24,658 nucleotides of DNA from DATCDR01 sp036510575 (GCA_036510575.1 DATCDR010000190.1:1-24658), one strand, 5' to 3'. Positions 1 to 8,198 are shown, counted from the stretch's first letter. Numbers and translations: made by a program. Notes: generated by a model not told the origin, from the letters alone.

Positions 1-2
1 AG

Positions 3-383
3 GGGAGGTGGCGCACGCCGCCGCCGATGCGTTACCTGCCGCTGCCGTTCGGCCCACCCATCGGCTGGGCGCCGCTCAAGTATCTCCTCGATGTCGGCTT
101 CACTCGCGACGCGTGGGCCCACCGCATCGACATCTACCAGGCGATCGGCCGCCCGATGCGCCTCACCGCCGAGCACGACGGCCGCCTCGTCGCCGACATC
201 GTGCTCGAATGGGCCGATATCCACGGCCAGCCCTTCGAGTTGGTGCTGGAGGGTCCGGCCGGCGGCAAGTTCAGCCAGGGCGTCGACGGCGAACGCGTCG
301 AGATGGATGCGCTCGACTTCATTCGTACCCTCGCAGGCCGCCTTCCTGGCACCGGCGTCCTCAGCCACCCCCTTCCGCTCTAA
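3..383 (+). CDS. Maleylpyruvate isomerase-family mycothiol-dependent enzyme, C-terminal part (5' truncated)
   Basis: This is the C-terminal part of a protein whose start lies outside the window; the frame is open from base 3. Visible segments such as WAHRIDIYQAIGRP, LTAEHDGR and the end LAGRLPGTGVLSHPLPL match the C-terminal region of actinobacterial TIGR03083-like proteins (maleylpyruvate isomerase N-terminal/DinB-like family). These are thought to use mycothiol as a cofactor. The metal-binding DinB-like N-terminal domain is not visible, so the catalytic site cannot be checked. An ATG at 27 lies inside the conserved region and is probably not the true start. The gene ends 16 bases before the ATG of the next gene, which has a good ribosome binding site, so the two are probably co-transcribed. 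The substrate is unknown; these family members are rarely true maleylpyruvate isomerases. Confidence 0.75.
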   Translation, partial: GRWRTPPPMRYLPLPFGPPIGWAPLKYLLDVGFTRDAWAHRIDIYQAIGRPMRLTAEHDGRLVADIVLEWADIHGQPFELVLEGPAGGKFSQGVDGERVEMDALDFIRTLAGRLPGTGVLSHPLPL

Positions 384-399
384 GCAAGGAGAGACCACC

Positions 400-1122
400 A
401 TGGAAACCCGAGTCGACGAGATCGCCGATCGCATCTACCGATTGTCAACATTCGTGCCTGACGTCGGCCCGACCGGCTTCACCTTCAATCAATTCCTCAT
501 CGACGCAGACGAGCCGACCATCTTCCACACCGGACCACGTGCCATGTTCCCCTCGGTGTCCGAGGCCATCACTTCGGTCATGCCTCTAGACCGGCTGCGC
601 TGGATCACCTTTGGACACCTCGAAGCCGATGAGTGCGGCGCGATGAATCTGTTCCTCACCGCCGCTCCCAACGCCCAAGTCGCGCACACCGCGATCGGCT
701 GCATGGTCTCGATCAACGACCTCGCCGACCGACCCCCTGTGCCGCTCGTCCCCGACGGCTTCCTAGACCTCGGCGGTCGTCGTCTGCGAAGTATTGACAC
801 GCCCCACGTGCCACACGGCTGGGACGCCCACGTCATCTTTGAGGAAGCCACTGGCACGCTGTTCTGCGGCGACCTCCTCTCTCAGGTCGGCGACGGACCT
901 GCCCTGGTCAAGGACGACCTCCTCGAAGCAGCCGCGCAGACCGAGGACATGTTCCTCGCCACGTGCCTCACTCCGGACACGGCTCCGACGATCCGCCGAC
1001 TCGCCGAACTAACTCCGAGGACGCTCGCAATCATGCATGGCTCCTCCTACGAGGGTGACGTCGCCAAGGCTCTGGTCGGCCTCGCGGCTGACTACGAACA
1101 CCGACTTTCGGCCGCGAGCTGA
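400..1122 (+). CDS. Metallo-beta-lactamase-fold protein of the flavodiiron/ODP type
   Basis: A 240-residue soluble protein. The ATG at 400 follows an AAGGAGAG ribosome binding site by 7 bases; the same frame is open upstream inside the previous gene, but that part looks like a shadow. Metal-ligand motifs resemble the diiron domain of flavodiiron proteins: HLEADE at 73-78 (H73, E75, D77), PHGWDA around H139 (the family's HWPD position), LFCGDLLS with D158, and IMHGSS with H213. All six expected ligands can be placed. There is no C-terminal flavodoxin domain, so this is a stand-alone ODP domain rather than a full O2/NO reductase. The following Glu (E78) replaces the His seen in many MBL proteins (HxHxDH), as in flavodiiron proteins (HxExD). 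The substrate is unknown; diiron redox or a hydrolytic role are both possible. It is likely in an operon with the isomerase-family gene before it. Confidence 0.8.
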   Translation: METRVDEIADRIYRLSTFVPDVGPTGFTFNQFLIDADEPTIFHTGPRAMFPSVSEAITSVMPLDRLRWITFGHLEADECGAMNLFLTAAPNAQVAHTAIGCMVSINDLADRPPVPLVPDGFLDLGGRRLRSIDTPHVPHGWDAHVIFEEATGTLFCGDLLSQVGDGPALVKDDLLEAAAQTEDMFLATCLTPDTAPTIRRLAELTPRTLAIMHGSSYEGDVAKALVGLAADYEHRLSAAS

Positions 1123-1637
1123 CGCGTTCCTGAGGCGCCGCCCAGGGCGCGGGTCGACCCATACCGAACGACCGATCGGGATCGTTGCGAATGTCCCATC
1201 GCAGTGACAATTCCTTAGGGATCCACCGCCGCTCGCGGGCAAGGGCATCCCAATTCGTCGGGATATGGGACCTCTTGGAATGGTTGCTCGCCGGTTCTTT
1301 GGTCGTCAGGCTTGGGTCATGCCTGAGTCCCAATTCGACGATTGGATCGCTCCTCGGCATGCGCGACTGTGGCCCGACTGTTCGACCAAGCAGTAATTGT
1401 TCCGACGAGCGGACTACTGCTAGGACGACTGGTGTGTAGCAACGGTCTTACGCCGAATGGGACCAACAGGCACATTTGATCTACGGATCGAAATTGCAGC
1501 GCGTATCCGTTACGTTCAGCGCCAATTGCGGGCAAAGCGGTCCTCGGCCATCGGCCGACGCGCCCTCGATCGTCGGAAGGGTGAAGCGCCAAGACAGTGA
1601 GCGCCGGGCCGAAACGAACGAGCACCCGGGCGCAACA
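1123..1637. other. Gene-poor stretch between the ODP-domain gene and the MFS gene
   Basis: No convincing gene is seen in about 515 bases between a plus-strand stop and the minus-strand MFS stop. A minus-strand reading from 1360 down to 1031 has fairly natural composition at its start (for example HIPTNWDALARERRWIPKEL), but it runs into the opposite strand of the ODP-domain gene, has no obvious ribosome binding site and matches no family I recognise. It may be a decayed gene. No clear terminator with a T-run is visible for either convergent gene. Confidence 0.3.
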
Positions 1638-3002
1638 TCAAGACGGGGGTTCGAGGCCTCGGTATGACTCGAAGTCGTCCGCGGCGACGGTCGCTGACGG
1701 TCGCTGCGTCTGGCGCACAGACCAGACCCTGCAACCGATCGACCCCAACGCCAAGAGCGCTATCAACAACGCCATCGGCCGCGCGTCATGGCTTCCGCCG
1801 AGGCCGACGAGTGGCGCAACGACGGCACCGATGCCGAACTGCAGCACACCGAGCACAGCCGAAGCACTGCCGGCGGAATCGGGAAAATCGTTGAGGGCGA
1901 GCGCGGTCGCGTTCGGGATGATCAGACCGACGCTCGTCACTGCCAGAAACAGCGGGGGGAGGATCGCCAAAAGATTCTTCGGTTCGAACAGGACCGCGAG
2001 CCCGAGTAACGGTGAACCACCCGCGAGTGTCGCGACACCGGCGCTCAACATGCGCGAAGACCCGAGACGCCCGACGAGGTGGGCGTTGACCTGGCTCGCA
2101 AAGACGAGCCCGACCGCGTTCGAAGCGAAAACCAAGCTGAAGCGCTGTGGGGAGAGTCCGTAGATATTCTCGAGCACGAACGAGGATGCTGAGACGTAGC
2201 AGAACACGGCACCGACCCCAAGACCGAAGCAGAGCGCGTTCGCGAGGAATTTGCGGTCGGTTACCACGTCCCGCATGCCCGTGACCGTCTCCGCGAGACC
2301 GCCAGCGTGACGACGTTCCAGGGGAAGGGTCTCGGGCAGTTCGGTGAGTGCAGAAAGAAGGAGCAGGGTTCTAAGGATGCCGAGGGCGACGAAGACGCCC
2401 CTCCATGAAGCGATCCGAAGCAGCTCGGCTCCGATCTGAGGCGCGAGCACTGGACCGAGTCCGATCACGAGGAGCAGCCGGGAGAAAAAGCGCGCAGCGC
2501 GCACCCCCGAGAACAGATCTCGCACGACAGCATTGGAGGTGACGATCCCCGCGGCGCCCCCAGTTCCCTGGAGCAGCCGGAAGCTCGCGAGCGCGACGAT
2601 TCCGGGTGCGAGGGCGCAGGCAAAGGAGGAGCCGACGAACAGCACCAGGCCGATAACGAGTGGGCGTTTCCTGCCAAAGCGGTCACTCAGGAGGCCGAAT
2701 AGTACCTGTCCGATCGTGATTCCGACGAGGCACGCCGTCAGCGAAAGCTGGACCGACGAGGTGCTAGTCCGAAGATCCTTCGCAATGTTGGGTAGCGCCG
2801 GGAGGTACATGTCGACACAGAGCGGTCCGAAGCCGCAGAGGCCTCCAACCACGAGAAGTAGCTTGACGGGGCGTTCGGTAAGCGCCGCTCGACGAGTAGA
2901 TCCGCGCGATTCTGCATCGTCCAATCGAGATTGCCCTCTTGGCGGGCGCTCCAAGCTGGCTTCCTCTCCACCGAACCTGCGGTCGTCCGAGGTCGCCGTC
3001 AA
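1638..3002 (-). CDS. MFS multidrug exporter, Bcr/CflA type
   Basis: A 454-residue inner-membrane transporter of the major facilitator superfamily, with about 12 hydrophobic segments. The signature VDMYLPALP (63-71) after the first helix marks the Bcr/CflA drug:H+ antiporter group. Motif A is SDRFGRKRP (106-113 region), followed by FRLLQGTGGAAG (141-152). It probably exports a drug or a small metabolite using the proton gradient; the substrate cannot be inferred. The start is uncertain. The longest reading begins at a TTG at 3002 with a long polar N-terminus. An internal TTG at 2924 has GAGGG nine bases upstream and would give a more usual N-terminal length (428 residues). The C-terminus ends in a polar tail after the last helix. 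It is a single-gene unit with gene-poor DNA on both sides. Confidence 0.88.
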   Translation of the reverse strand: MTATSDDRRFGGEEASLERPPRGQSRLDDAESRGSTRRAALTERPVKLLLVVGGLCGFGPLCVDMYLPALPNIAKDLRTSTSSVQLSLTACLVGITIGQVLFGLLSDRFGRKRPLVIGLVLFVGSSFACALAPGIVALASFRLLQGTGGAAGIVTSNAVVRDLFSGVRAARFFSRLLLVIGLGPVLAPQIGAELLRIASWRGVFVALGILRTLLLLSALTELPETLPLERRHAGGLAETVTGMRDVVTDRKFLANALCFGLGVGAVFCYVSASSFVLENIYGLSPQRFSLVFASNAVGLVFASQVNAHLVGRLGSSRMLSAGVATLAGGSPLLGLAVLFEPKNLLAILPPLFLAVTSVGLIIPNATALALNDFPDSAGSASAVLGVLQFGIGAVVAPLVGLGGSHDARPMALLIALLALGSIGCRVWSVRQTQRPSATVAADDFESYRGLEPPS

Positions 3003-3365
3003 TCGACGTTAGCAAGCCTTCCTCGAACGTTCGTATCTGATCAAAATTGAGCAGGACCAGCGTGACAATCGACTCGAATGAGGATCACCGATCCGAGGCT
3101 CAGGATCGCCAAACTCGAGAGCTTCGAGAGATCCGTGCCGTTCGTAACTAGCCAAGTGGGCAGCCCGTGGATCGGCTCGAGCGCGTCTGGGATCCCGCTC
3201 GACGTGCAGTCAACGGTGGAGCAAGCAAGTACCGCTCGGTCCTGTGCCAGCCGATCTGCGGACAAAACGGGGGAGTGGGCGCTGTCGGGTGGGCAGAGGA
3301 TTACTCGGTCGTCGTGTGACGACTTGACGATCGATGCCTGCAGGACTCGACGTGGTAGCGCGACC
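3003..3365. other. Intergenic stretch upstream of the MFS gene
   Basis: No supported gene is present. The minus strand here must carry the promoter of the MFS gene. A GAGGAAGG string on the minus strand lies about 14 bases before the TTG at 3002. A plus-strand reading of 100 codons (3078-3380) is low in hydrophobic structure, runs into the inverted repeat at 3366 and resembles nothing known. Confidence 0.3.
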
Positions 3366-3390
3366 GACTACTACGTATGACGTAGTAGTC
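3366..3390. promoter_or_regulatory. 25-bp operator-like inverted repeat, 10-bp perfect arms
   Basis: The arms GACTACTACG (3366-3375) and CGTAGTAGTC (3381-3390) are exact reverse complements around a 5-base centre TATGA. The size and spacing are typical of operators for dimeric TetR- or BlaI-type repressors, which often read TACGTA or ACTAC...GTAGT. The repeat sits 8 bases before an ATG (3399) that opens a short, apparently degenerate regulator-like reading frame, so it looks like an autoregulatory operator left beside a dead gene. Which regulator would bind it now is unknown. Confidence 0.55.
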
Positions 3391-3398
3391 TCGTTGGC

Positions 3399-3600
3399 AT
3401 GGTACGCAGAAGTGGCAGGCCCTCGACGTCTCTCGAGCGATCGAACGAGCCGGCCGTTCTTATCTTGATGAGCCTCAGGGTGCGACCGAGACGCGCTGAT
3501 TGGCCAAGGCGCGGGAAGAGATGACGACACTCGGCATGGTGAGCTTCGTCGCAGTCCGAGTGCTCAAGTGCGCACGGCCCTTCGTCGATGGGAACACCTA
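3399..3600 (+). pseudogene. Possible degenerate TetR-type regulator remnant
   Basis: The ATG at 3399, just after the 25-bp inverted repeat, opens a 41-codon frame starting MVRRSGRPSTSLERSNEPAV and stopping at 3524. The GRPS...L..R...A...I pattern is like the N-terminal tail and first helix of TetR-family regulators. About 100 bases on, another frame reads MTTLGMVSFVAVRVL, which weakly recalls the recognition-helix stretch of TetR proteins (LGV..MSLYRHV), ending at a stop at 3600. The two pieces are not in one frame and the similarity is faint. The call rests mostly on position behind a strong palindrome. It could equally be non-coding DNA. Confidence 0.22.
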
Positions 3601-3708
3601 GATCCCACGGCTTGGCGAACGCGGCGATCGCTAGCCTTCTCTGATCGACACCGCCTGCGCCATGGGTAGCCGAATTGCGATCATTTGCAGGTGGTCGGCG
3701 TTCATGAA

Positions 3709-3738
3709 TCCGTCAGGCTACGGAGCCATCCTGACGGA
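3709..3738. promoter_or_regulatory. Inverted repeat upstream of the dedA-type gene
   Basis: TCCGTCAGG (3709-3717) and CCTGACGGA (3730-3738) form a perfect 9-bp inverted repeat with a 12-base centre. It ends 39 bases before the GTG start of the DedA gene, in the expected promoter or leader region of the DedA, response regulator and kinase genes. It has no following T-run, so it is more likely an operator or a leader stem-loop than a terminator. The half-site CCGTCAGG recurs at 6530-6537, before the flavin reductase gene. Confidence 0.45.
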
Positions 3739-3777
3739 CTACGCCCGCGATCGCGGTGTCAGGAGAGATGAGGGCTA

Positions 3778-4389
3778 GTGGAGCACATACTCGCGACCTG
3801 GGGCTACTTGGCCCTGTTCGGGATCACTGCGATCGCCGCGCTCGGTATCCCGGTCGGTTCGGAGATCGCGATTGGCTATGCAGGTGTGCTCGCGAGTGGC
3901 CAGCTCGTGTCGGGTCGCCATGACCACCTCTCGCTCGCGCTTGTCATCGTCCTCGCGACCTTAGGTGAGCTGCTGGGTTCACTCGTTGGCTACGCGATCG
4001 GGCGATTTGGCGGCCGATCCCTCGTCGAACGGGTTGGAAAGTACGTGTTGGTGACGAAGAAGGATCTCGACCGAGCCGAGGCGTGGTTCTCGCGCCGCGG
4101 AGAACCTGTTGTCTTCTTCGGACGGTTCGTGCCGTTGGTCCGGTCGTTCGTCTCGATCGCTGCGGGAGTTGGCGAGATGGCCCTGCCGAAGTTCATAGCG
4201 TTCACTTGGGCAGCGTGCGCGATCTGGTGCGGCGCTCTCGCTGGAATCGGGTATGGCTTAGGGTCGAGCTGGCATCGCGTGATCACGGACTTCAGCTATG
4301 TCGGCTACCTCGCGGCAGCTCTAGCCCTCGTCGTGGTTGTTGTCTTCATTGCCCATCGCGTCCATCGCTTGCGTCTCGAGTGGGGCTAG
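3778..4389 (+). CDS. DedA-family membrane protein
   Basis: A 203-residue integral membrane protein starting at GTG 3778, with AGGAG about 12 bases and GAGGG about 6 bases upstream. Family marks are GELLGSLVGYAIGR (63-76) and GRFVPLVRSFVSIAAG (115-130), the conserved re-entrant-loop motif of DedA/VTT proteins, plus hydrophobic helices near 8-40, 52-72, 136-165 and 172-195. DedA proteins are proton-dependent membrane proteins involved in lipid carrier or phospholipid translocation and in envelope homeostasis. The exact lipid cannot be told here. The two-component genes follow 60 bases downstream on the same strand, so the DedA protein may be under the same control or share their transcript. Length is normal for the family. 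Confidence 0.88.
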   Translation: MEHILATWGYLALFGITAIAALGIPVGSEIAIGYAGVLASGQLVSGRHDHLSLALVIVLATLGELLGSLVGYAIGRFGGRSLVERVGKYVLVTKKDLDRAEAWFSRRGEPVVFFGRFVPLVRSFVSIAAGVGEMALPKFIAFTWAACAIWCGALAGIGYGLGSSWHRVITDFSYVGYLAAALALVVVVVFIAHRVHRLRLEWG

Positions 4390-4449
4390 CCGGAGGTGAC
4401 CGACCGGGCCGAACCAATCAGAGGAGCAGGGGCTGGCACACTGCTCGGT

Positions 4450-5124
4450 ATGCGATTGCTTGTCGCCGAGGACGATCTCGGCTTGAAAGAGGTGCTCGAG
4501 CGCGGCCTTCGAGAAGCGGGGTACGTCGTCGACGCCGTGGGCGACGGCGACCTGGCGATCGAGTATCTGCGTTCTTATGAGTACGGCGTGTGTATCGTCG
4601 ATTGGCGAATGCCGGGCCTCTCTGGCCTGGAGCTCGTCACCTGGGCGCGTGCGCACGGGATCCACACCCCGTTCCTGATGCTGACCGCCAAGGACGCGCC
4701 GCCTGATCGAGTCCGAGCGCTCGACGAGGGAGCCGACGACTACTTGATCAAGCCGTTCGACTACGGCGAGTTGCTCGCTCGGATCCGCGCCTTGCTGCGC
4801 CGGCCAATTGGGGATCGCCAGCCGGTCTTGCGCTGCGGATCGCTCACGGTCGATCCCGCGACCCGCGAGGCGCGGGTTGCTGGCTCTCCGGCGGACCTCA
4901 CCCCGCGAGAGTTCGCGATCGTCGAGCTGTTGGTTCGAAAGAGCCCGGCCGTGGTCCAACGACGATCGATAGCGCTTCATGCTTGGCCGGACGAAACCGA
5001 CGCGGTCGGTTCGAACACGATCGACGTACACATCGCCCGCCTGCGAGCCAAGCTCGCTAGATCCGATGCTCGCATCGAAACGGTGCGCGGGTCGGGTTAT
5101 CGGATAGTCGCGAACTCTTCATGA
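4450..5124 (+). CDS. OmpR/PhoB-type response regulator
   Basis: A 224-residue cytoplasmic transcription regulator. The receiver domain (1-115) has the acidic pocket E7-D8-D9, phosphoacceptor D51 in CIVDWRMPG, T79 and K101 in YLIKPFDYGELLARI. A winged-helix DNA-binding domain follows (about 128-222), with LTPREFAIVELL and the C-terminal VRGSGYRI typical of the OmpR family. The frame is open from a GTG at 4396, but the ATG at 4450 starts right at the family's usual MRLLVAEDD, so I chose it; the purine-rich GAGGAG lies rather far upstream (about 24 bases), so initiation may be weak. The stop overlaps the kinase ATG by four bases (ATGA), so the pair is translationally coupled. It probably controls its own cluster. 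Confidence 0.93.
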   Translation: MRLLVAEDDLGLKEVLERGLREAGYVVDAVGDGDLAIEYLRSYEYGVCIVDWRMPGLSGLELVTWARAHGIHTPFLMLTAKDAPPDRVRALDEGADDYLIKPFDYGELLARIRALLRRPIGDRQPVLRCGSLTVDPATREARVAGSPADLTPREFAIVELLVRKSPAVVQRRSIALHAWPDETDAVGSNTIDVHIARLRAKLARSDARIETVRGSGYRIVANSS

Positions 5125-6635
5125 TGGATCCACGCTCGGAGCCTGCGAGTTCGCCTCCCCAGGTCCCGCGGACCATTCGACGCGTGGCGCTTGGAGCGAC
5201 TCTGTCGGCGCTCGTGCTCTACCTATTGGTGAGCGCGATCGCAGATCTCGTGGTGATCAACCGATTTAGCGGTGCGATCGATGCCCGACTTGAGGCGCGA
5301 CTGGCTGAAGTGGTGCACACGCTTCCGCGCGCTGGCCCGAAGGGACCAATCGGCGCCTATCAGCCCCAGGTATCCGGCGACCTCGATGACGCACCCATTG
5401 TGTTGTGGTGGGTCGCCCCGGGCTCGGCACGGGCCGTTCGACTTGACACGAACTCACCGGCGCTCCCGGCCACGGCCCTTCGCGTGAGCGGTCCTGTTGA
5501 TGCCACCGTTGCGGGAAGCACCTTTCGTTTTGAAAGCGTCGCGTTCGCGGGCGGTCGAATCATCGGTGGGACGAGTGCTCAGGAACTCCGCAGCGCGTGG
5601 TCGATCCTGCTTGCGATCGAAGGCGCGCTTCTTCCGATCGTGCTGATTACCTTGTATATGGCGGCGTGGATCATCGGTCGGCGAGCAACGACGCCAATTG
5701 AGCGGGCTCGCCGGCGGCAGTTGGCCTTCACCGCGGATGCATCTCATGAGCTGCGAACGCCGCTCAGCGTCGTCGAGGCCGAAGTGGGCCTGGCACTCAG
5801 CGCGGACCGTTCGTCGGCTTCTTACCGAGCAGCTCTCGAGCGCGTCGCTGATGAGTCGAAGCGGCTTCGAGTGATCGTCGAGGATCTGCTTTGGCTGGCT
5901 CGCCTCGATGCCCTGCCGGCCATCCCGCCTTACGAAACGGTGGACATAGCGAGGCTCGCCGCGGTGTGTGCACAGCGCTTTGCCGCCGTTGCGCAACGTC
6001 GCGGGATCACACTCTCGGTTTTAGAAGGCAGTTCGGAGGCGCCGGTCGTGGTCGCTTCCGCCGACTGGCTTGATCGACTGTTGTCGGTGCTGCTCGACAA
6101 CGCGTGCCGCTATGCCGATGACGGAGGACGCGTCGAGGTCGTCGTGACGACGACGCGCGAACGGGTGGTCGTCACTGTCAACGACAGCGGTCCAGGAATC
6201 GCTGTGGAAGATGGCGACCGCATCTTCGAACGATTCCACCGCGCGAGTGCGGTGCCTGGCGGCGCGGGACTCGGCCTTTCGATCGCGGACGCCGTAGTGA
6301 AAGCGACTGATGGCCAGTGGCAGGTGACGCGTCCGTCGCTCGGTGGCGCAGGCATCATCGTGAGCTGGCCTCGGTTTCGCGTTCGACGCGAGGAGCATCG
6401 CGACGTAGATCCGTTCTCGAACGAGATCAAGCCGTCAAGGTCAGCGCTGGCAGGGCGCAAGGGCACGAAGCCTCGACCCCGCCACCACCGTGAGTGTCGG
6501 GTATTAGTCGGTAACGCCAATTCATCCCACCGTCAGGTCCGCTTCTTACGGTTGACTCCGCGCGGCGACGGGACGCGCTCAGACGATGCGGTGGGAGAGT
6601 CATGGAGAAGCGTCCCAGGAAGTGGCTACGCCTGA
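5121..6635 (+). CDS. Sensor histidine kinase, partner of the preceding response regulator
   Basis: A 504-residue membrane kinase. Helix 1 is at about 22-46, an extracytoplasmic sensor domain at about 47-158, and helix 2 at about 160-186. The dimerisation/phosphoacceptor domain has H209 in ASHELRTPLS, and the HATPase has an N-box with N327 (LLDNACRYA), G1 DSGPGI (355-360), an F-box-like IFERFHR and G2 GAGLGLSIA (381-389). Only about 14 residues separate helix 2 from the H-box helix, so a normal HAMP linker is lacking. The catalytic domain ends near residue 419 (IIVSWPRF). The last 85 or so residues are Arg/Ser-rich, match no domain I know and look like read-through into non-coding DNA, so a stop codon may have been lost. 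Its signal is unknown. Placement before the redox module suggests a redox, oxygen or envelope cue, which is an inference. Confidence 0.92.
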   Translation: MMDPRSEPASSPPQVPRTIRRVALGATLSALVLYLLVSAIADLVVINRFSGAIDARLEARLAEVVHTLPRAGPKGPIGAYQPQVSGDLDDAPIVLWWVAPGSARAVRLDTNSPALPATALRVSGPVDATVAGSTFRFESVAFAGGRIIGGTSAQELRSAWSILLAIEGALLPIVLITLYMAAWIIGRRATTPIERARRRQLAFTADASHELRTPLSVVEAEVGLALSADRSSASYRAALERVADESKRLRVIVEDLLWLARLDALPAIPPYETVDIARLAAVCAQRFAAVAQRRGITLSVLEGSSEAPVVVASADWLDRLLSVLLDNACRYADDGGRVEVVVTTTRERVVVTVNDSGPGIAVEDGDRIFERFHRASAVPGGAGLGLSIADAVVKATDGQWQVTRPSLGGAGIIVSWPRFRVRREEHRDVDPFSNEIKPSRSALAGRKGTKPRPRHHRECRVLVGNANSSHRQVRFLRLTPRGDGTRSDDAVGESWRSVPGSGYA

Positions 6636-6750
6636 GAGGCGAGCGATTGGCCTCGTGACAGCCAATCGGCGCACGCACGCGACAGGCCACAGAGTATCGA
6701 CAGGCCGCGCTCAGCCGACTCGCAGTCGCGTGCGTCAAGATCAGGCGGAC

Positions 6751-8151
6751 ATGGCCCTTTCGCTTGCTCACGTAGATCACCCGGTCGCCCCGCCGGCCCC
6801 GACGCGGCGGGCCGGGCGGGAGCGACGGCCGGGTCACGCGCCGCGGCCACGCGTCGGCGACGCGTTCGCAGCCCTCGCCGGCCTCGGGCTTGGTGCGGTG
6901 CTGGGCCTCGTTGTCACCGGAGAGACTCGAGGCTCACTTGGCGCGCCCGGCGGGTGGATGATCGCGGCCGGCCGCCTCGCCGGTTTCACTGGCGCGTACC
7001 TGATGCTGGTCATGGTGGTGCTCATTGCGAGGATCCCCTGGCTCGAGCGTGCGGTCGGTCAGGACCGGCTTATTCGTTGGCACCGACGAATCGGACCGTG
7101 GCCGATACTGGCGATCACTGCCCATGTCGTGCTCATCACGCTCGGATATGCAGCGCTCGCCAAGGTCGGCGCGCTCCGTCAGCTATGGGTATTCCTCAGC
7201 TCTTACCCGGACGTCCTTGCCGCGGCGGTCGGATTCGCGCTGCTGGTCATGGCCGGCGCGACCTCGATCAAGATCGCCCGACGGCATCTCAAATATGAGA
7301 CTTGGTGGATTGTCCATCTCTACTTCTATCTCGCGCTCGCGCTCGCCTTCGCGCACCAGATCGTCACCGGCGGGTCCTTTATCGGGCACCCTCTCAGCAG
7401 GGCGGTATGGATCGCGGTTTGGGCATGCACCGCTGGAGTCGTCCTCGCGTTCCGTGTGGTGCAGCCGGTCGTGCGCAATCTGCGACACCAGCTCCGGGTC
7501 TCGAGCGTTCGAGAGGAGGTCCCAGGCGTGGTGTCGATCATCTGCTCGGGGCGGCGACTCGATCGTCTCGCCGTTTCGGGAGGGCAATTCTTCAAGTGGC
7601 GCTTTCTGACAAGGGAGCTGTGGTGGCACGCGCACCCTTACTCACTTTCGGCGCTTCCCCAGCCTCCCTACATGCGGGTGACGGTAAAGGGACTCGGCGA
7701 CCAAAGTCGGGCGATCGCGCAGCTCAAGCCGGGAACACGCATTGTTGTCGAAGGTCCGTATGGTGCCTTCACCCAGCACGCTCGCTCTTCGGATCAGGTG
7801 GTGCTGATCGGCGCCGGTGTTGGGGTCACGCCGCTTCGCGCATTGCTCGAGGACCTGCCATTGTCGGTTCGTGTGACGTTTGTTGTTCGGGCCTCACGCG
7901 TTGAGGACATCGTGCATCGCGATGAGCTCGCGTCGCTCGTCGCGCAGCGCGCCGGTCGATATCACGAAGTCATTGGTCCGCGCGAGACGGTTCGCCTTGA
8001 TGCCCGATCGCTCGCGCGCCTCGTTCCGGAGCTTCCTGAGTGTGATCTCTACGTGTGCGGGCCAGGTGGTTTTGGCACGCGGGTCGTCGCCTCAGCCTTG
8101 CGACTCGGAATGCGGCGCGACCAGATCCACGAAGAAGCATTCGCGTTCTAG
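6751..8151 (+). CDS. Ferric reductase-like transmembrane heme/FAD/NAD(P)H oxidoreductase
   Basis: A 466-residue protein that probably passes electrons from cytosolic NAD(P)H through FAD and membrane hemes. The membrane half (about 38-240) has six hydrophobic helices and four His candidates for two b hemes: H111 and H125, H189 and H202. The C-terminal ferredoxin-reductase half shows the FAD motif HPYSLS (295-300), GPYGAF (335-340), the nucleotide motif GAGVGVTP (354-361) and CGPGGF (436-441). The frame is open from 6586 within the kinase tail. I chose ATG 6751, just after AGGCGG and 115 bases beyond the kinase stop, because the upstream residues are Arg-rich and unlike the family. The downstream neighbours are an FMN-binding protein and ApbE, so its electron acceptor is probably that flavoprotein rather than ferric iron directly. 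Confidence 0.88.
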   Translation: MALSLAHVDHPVAPPAPTRRAGRERRPGHAPRPRVGDAFAALAGLGLGAVLGLVVTGETRGSLGAPGGWMIAAGRLAGFTGAYLMLVMVVLIARIPWLERAVGQDRLIRWHRRIGPWPILAITAHVVLITLGYAALAKVGALRQLWVFLSSYPDVLAAAVGFALLVMAGATSIKIARRHLKYETWWIVHLYFYLALALAFAHQIVTGGSFIGHPLSRAVWIAVWACTAGVVLAFRVVQPVVRNLRHQLRVSSVREEVPGVVSIICSGRRLDRLAVSGGQFFKWRFLTRELWWHAHPYSLSALPQPPYMRVTVKGLGDQSRAIAQLKPGTRIVVEGPYGAFTQHARSSDQVVLIGAGVGVTPLRALLEDLPLSVRVTFVVRASRVEDIVHRDELASLVAQRAGRYHEVIGPRETVRLDARSLARLVPELPECDLYVCGPGGFGTRVVASALRLGMRRDQIHEEAFAF

Positions 8152-8198
8152 CCCATGGGGGATTGAAGATCGATGCCGACTCCAACAGGTCCACCCCG

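Noticed and set aside
1031..1360. A 109-codon minus-strand frame with natural-looking sequence near its start
   Set aside because: It runs into the opposite strand of the ODP-domain gene, becomes Arg-rich, and matches nothing I recognise; noted only in the description of that gap.
1597..2163. A 188-codon plus-strand frame opposite the MFS gene end
   Set aside because: Low-complexity composition with no motifs; the minus strand encodes the clear MFS helices.
4321..5031. A 236-codon minus-strand frame opposite the response regulator
   Set aside because: The plus strand encodes a full OmpR-type protein with all key residues; the opposite frame has no family likeness.
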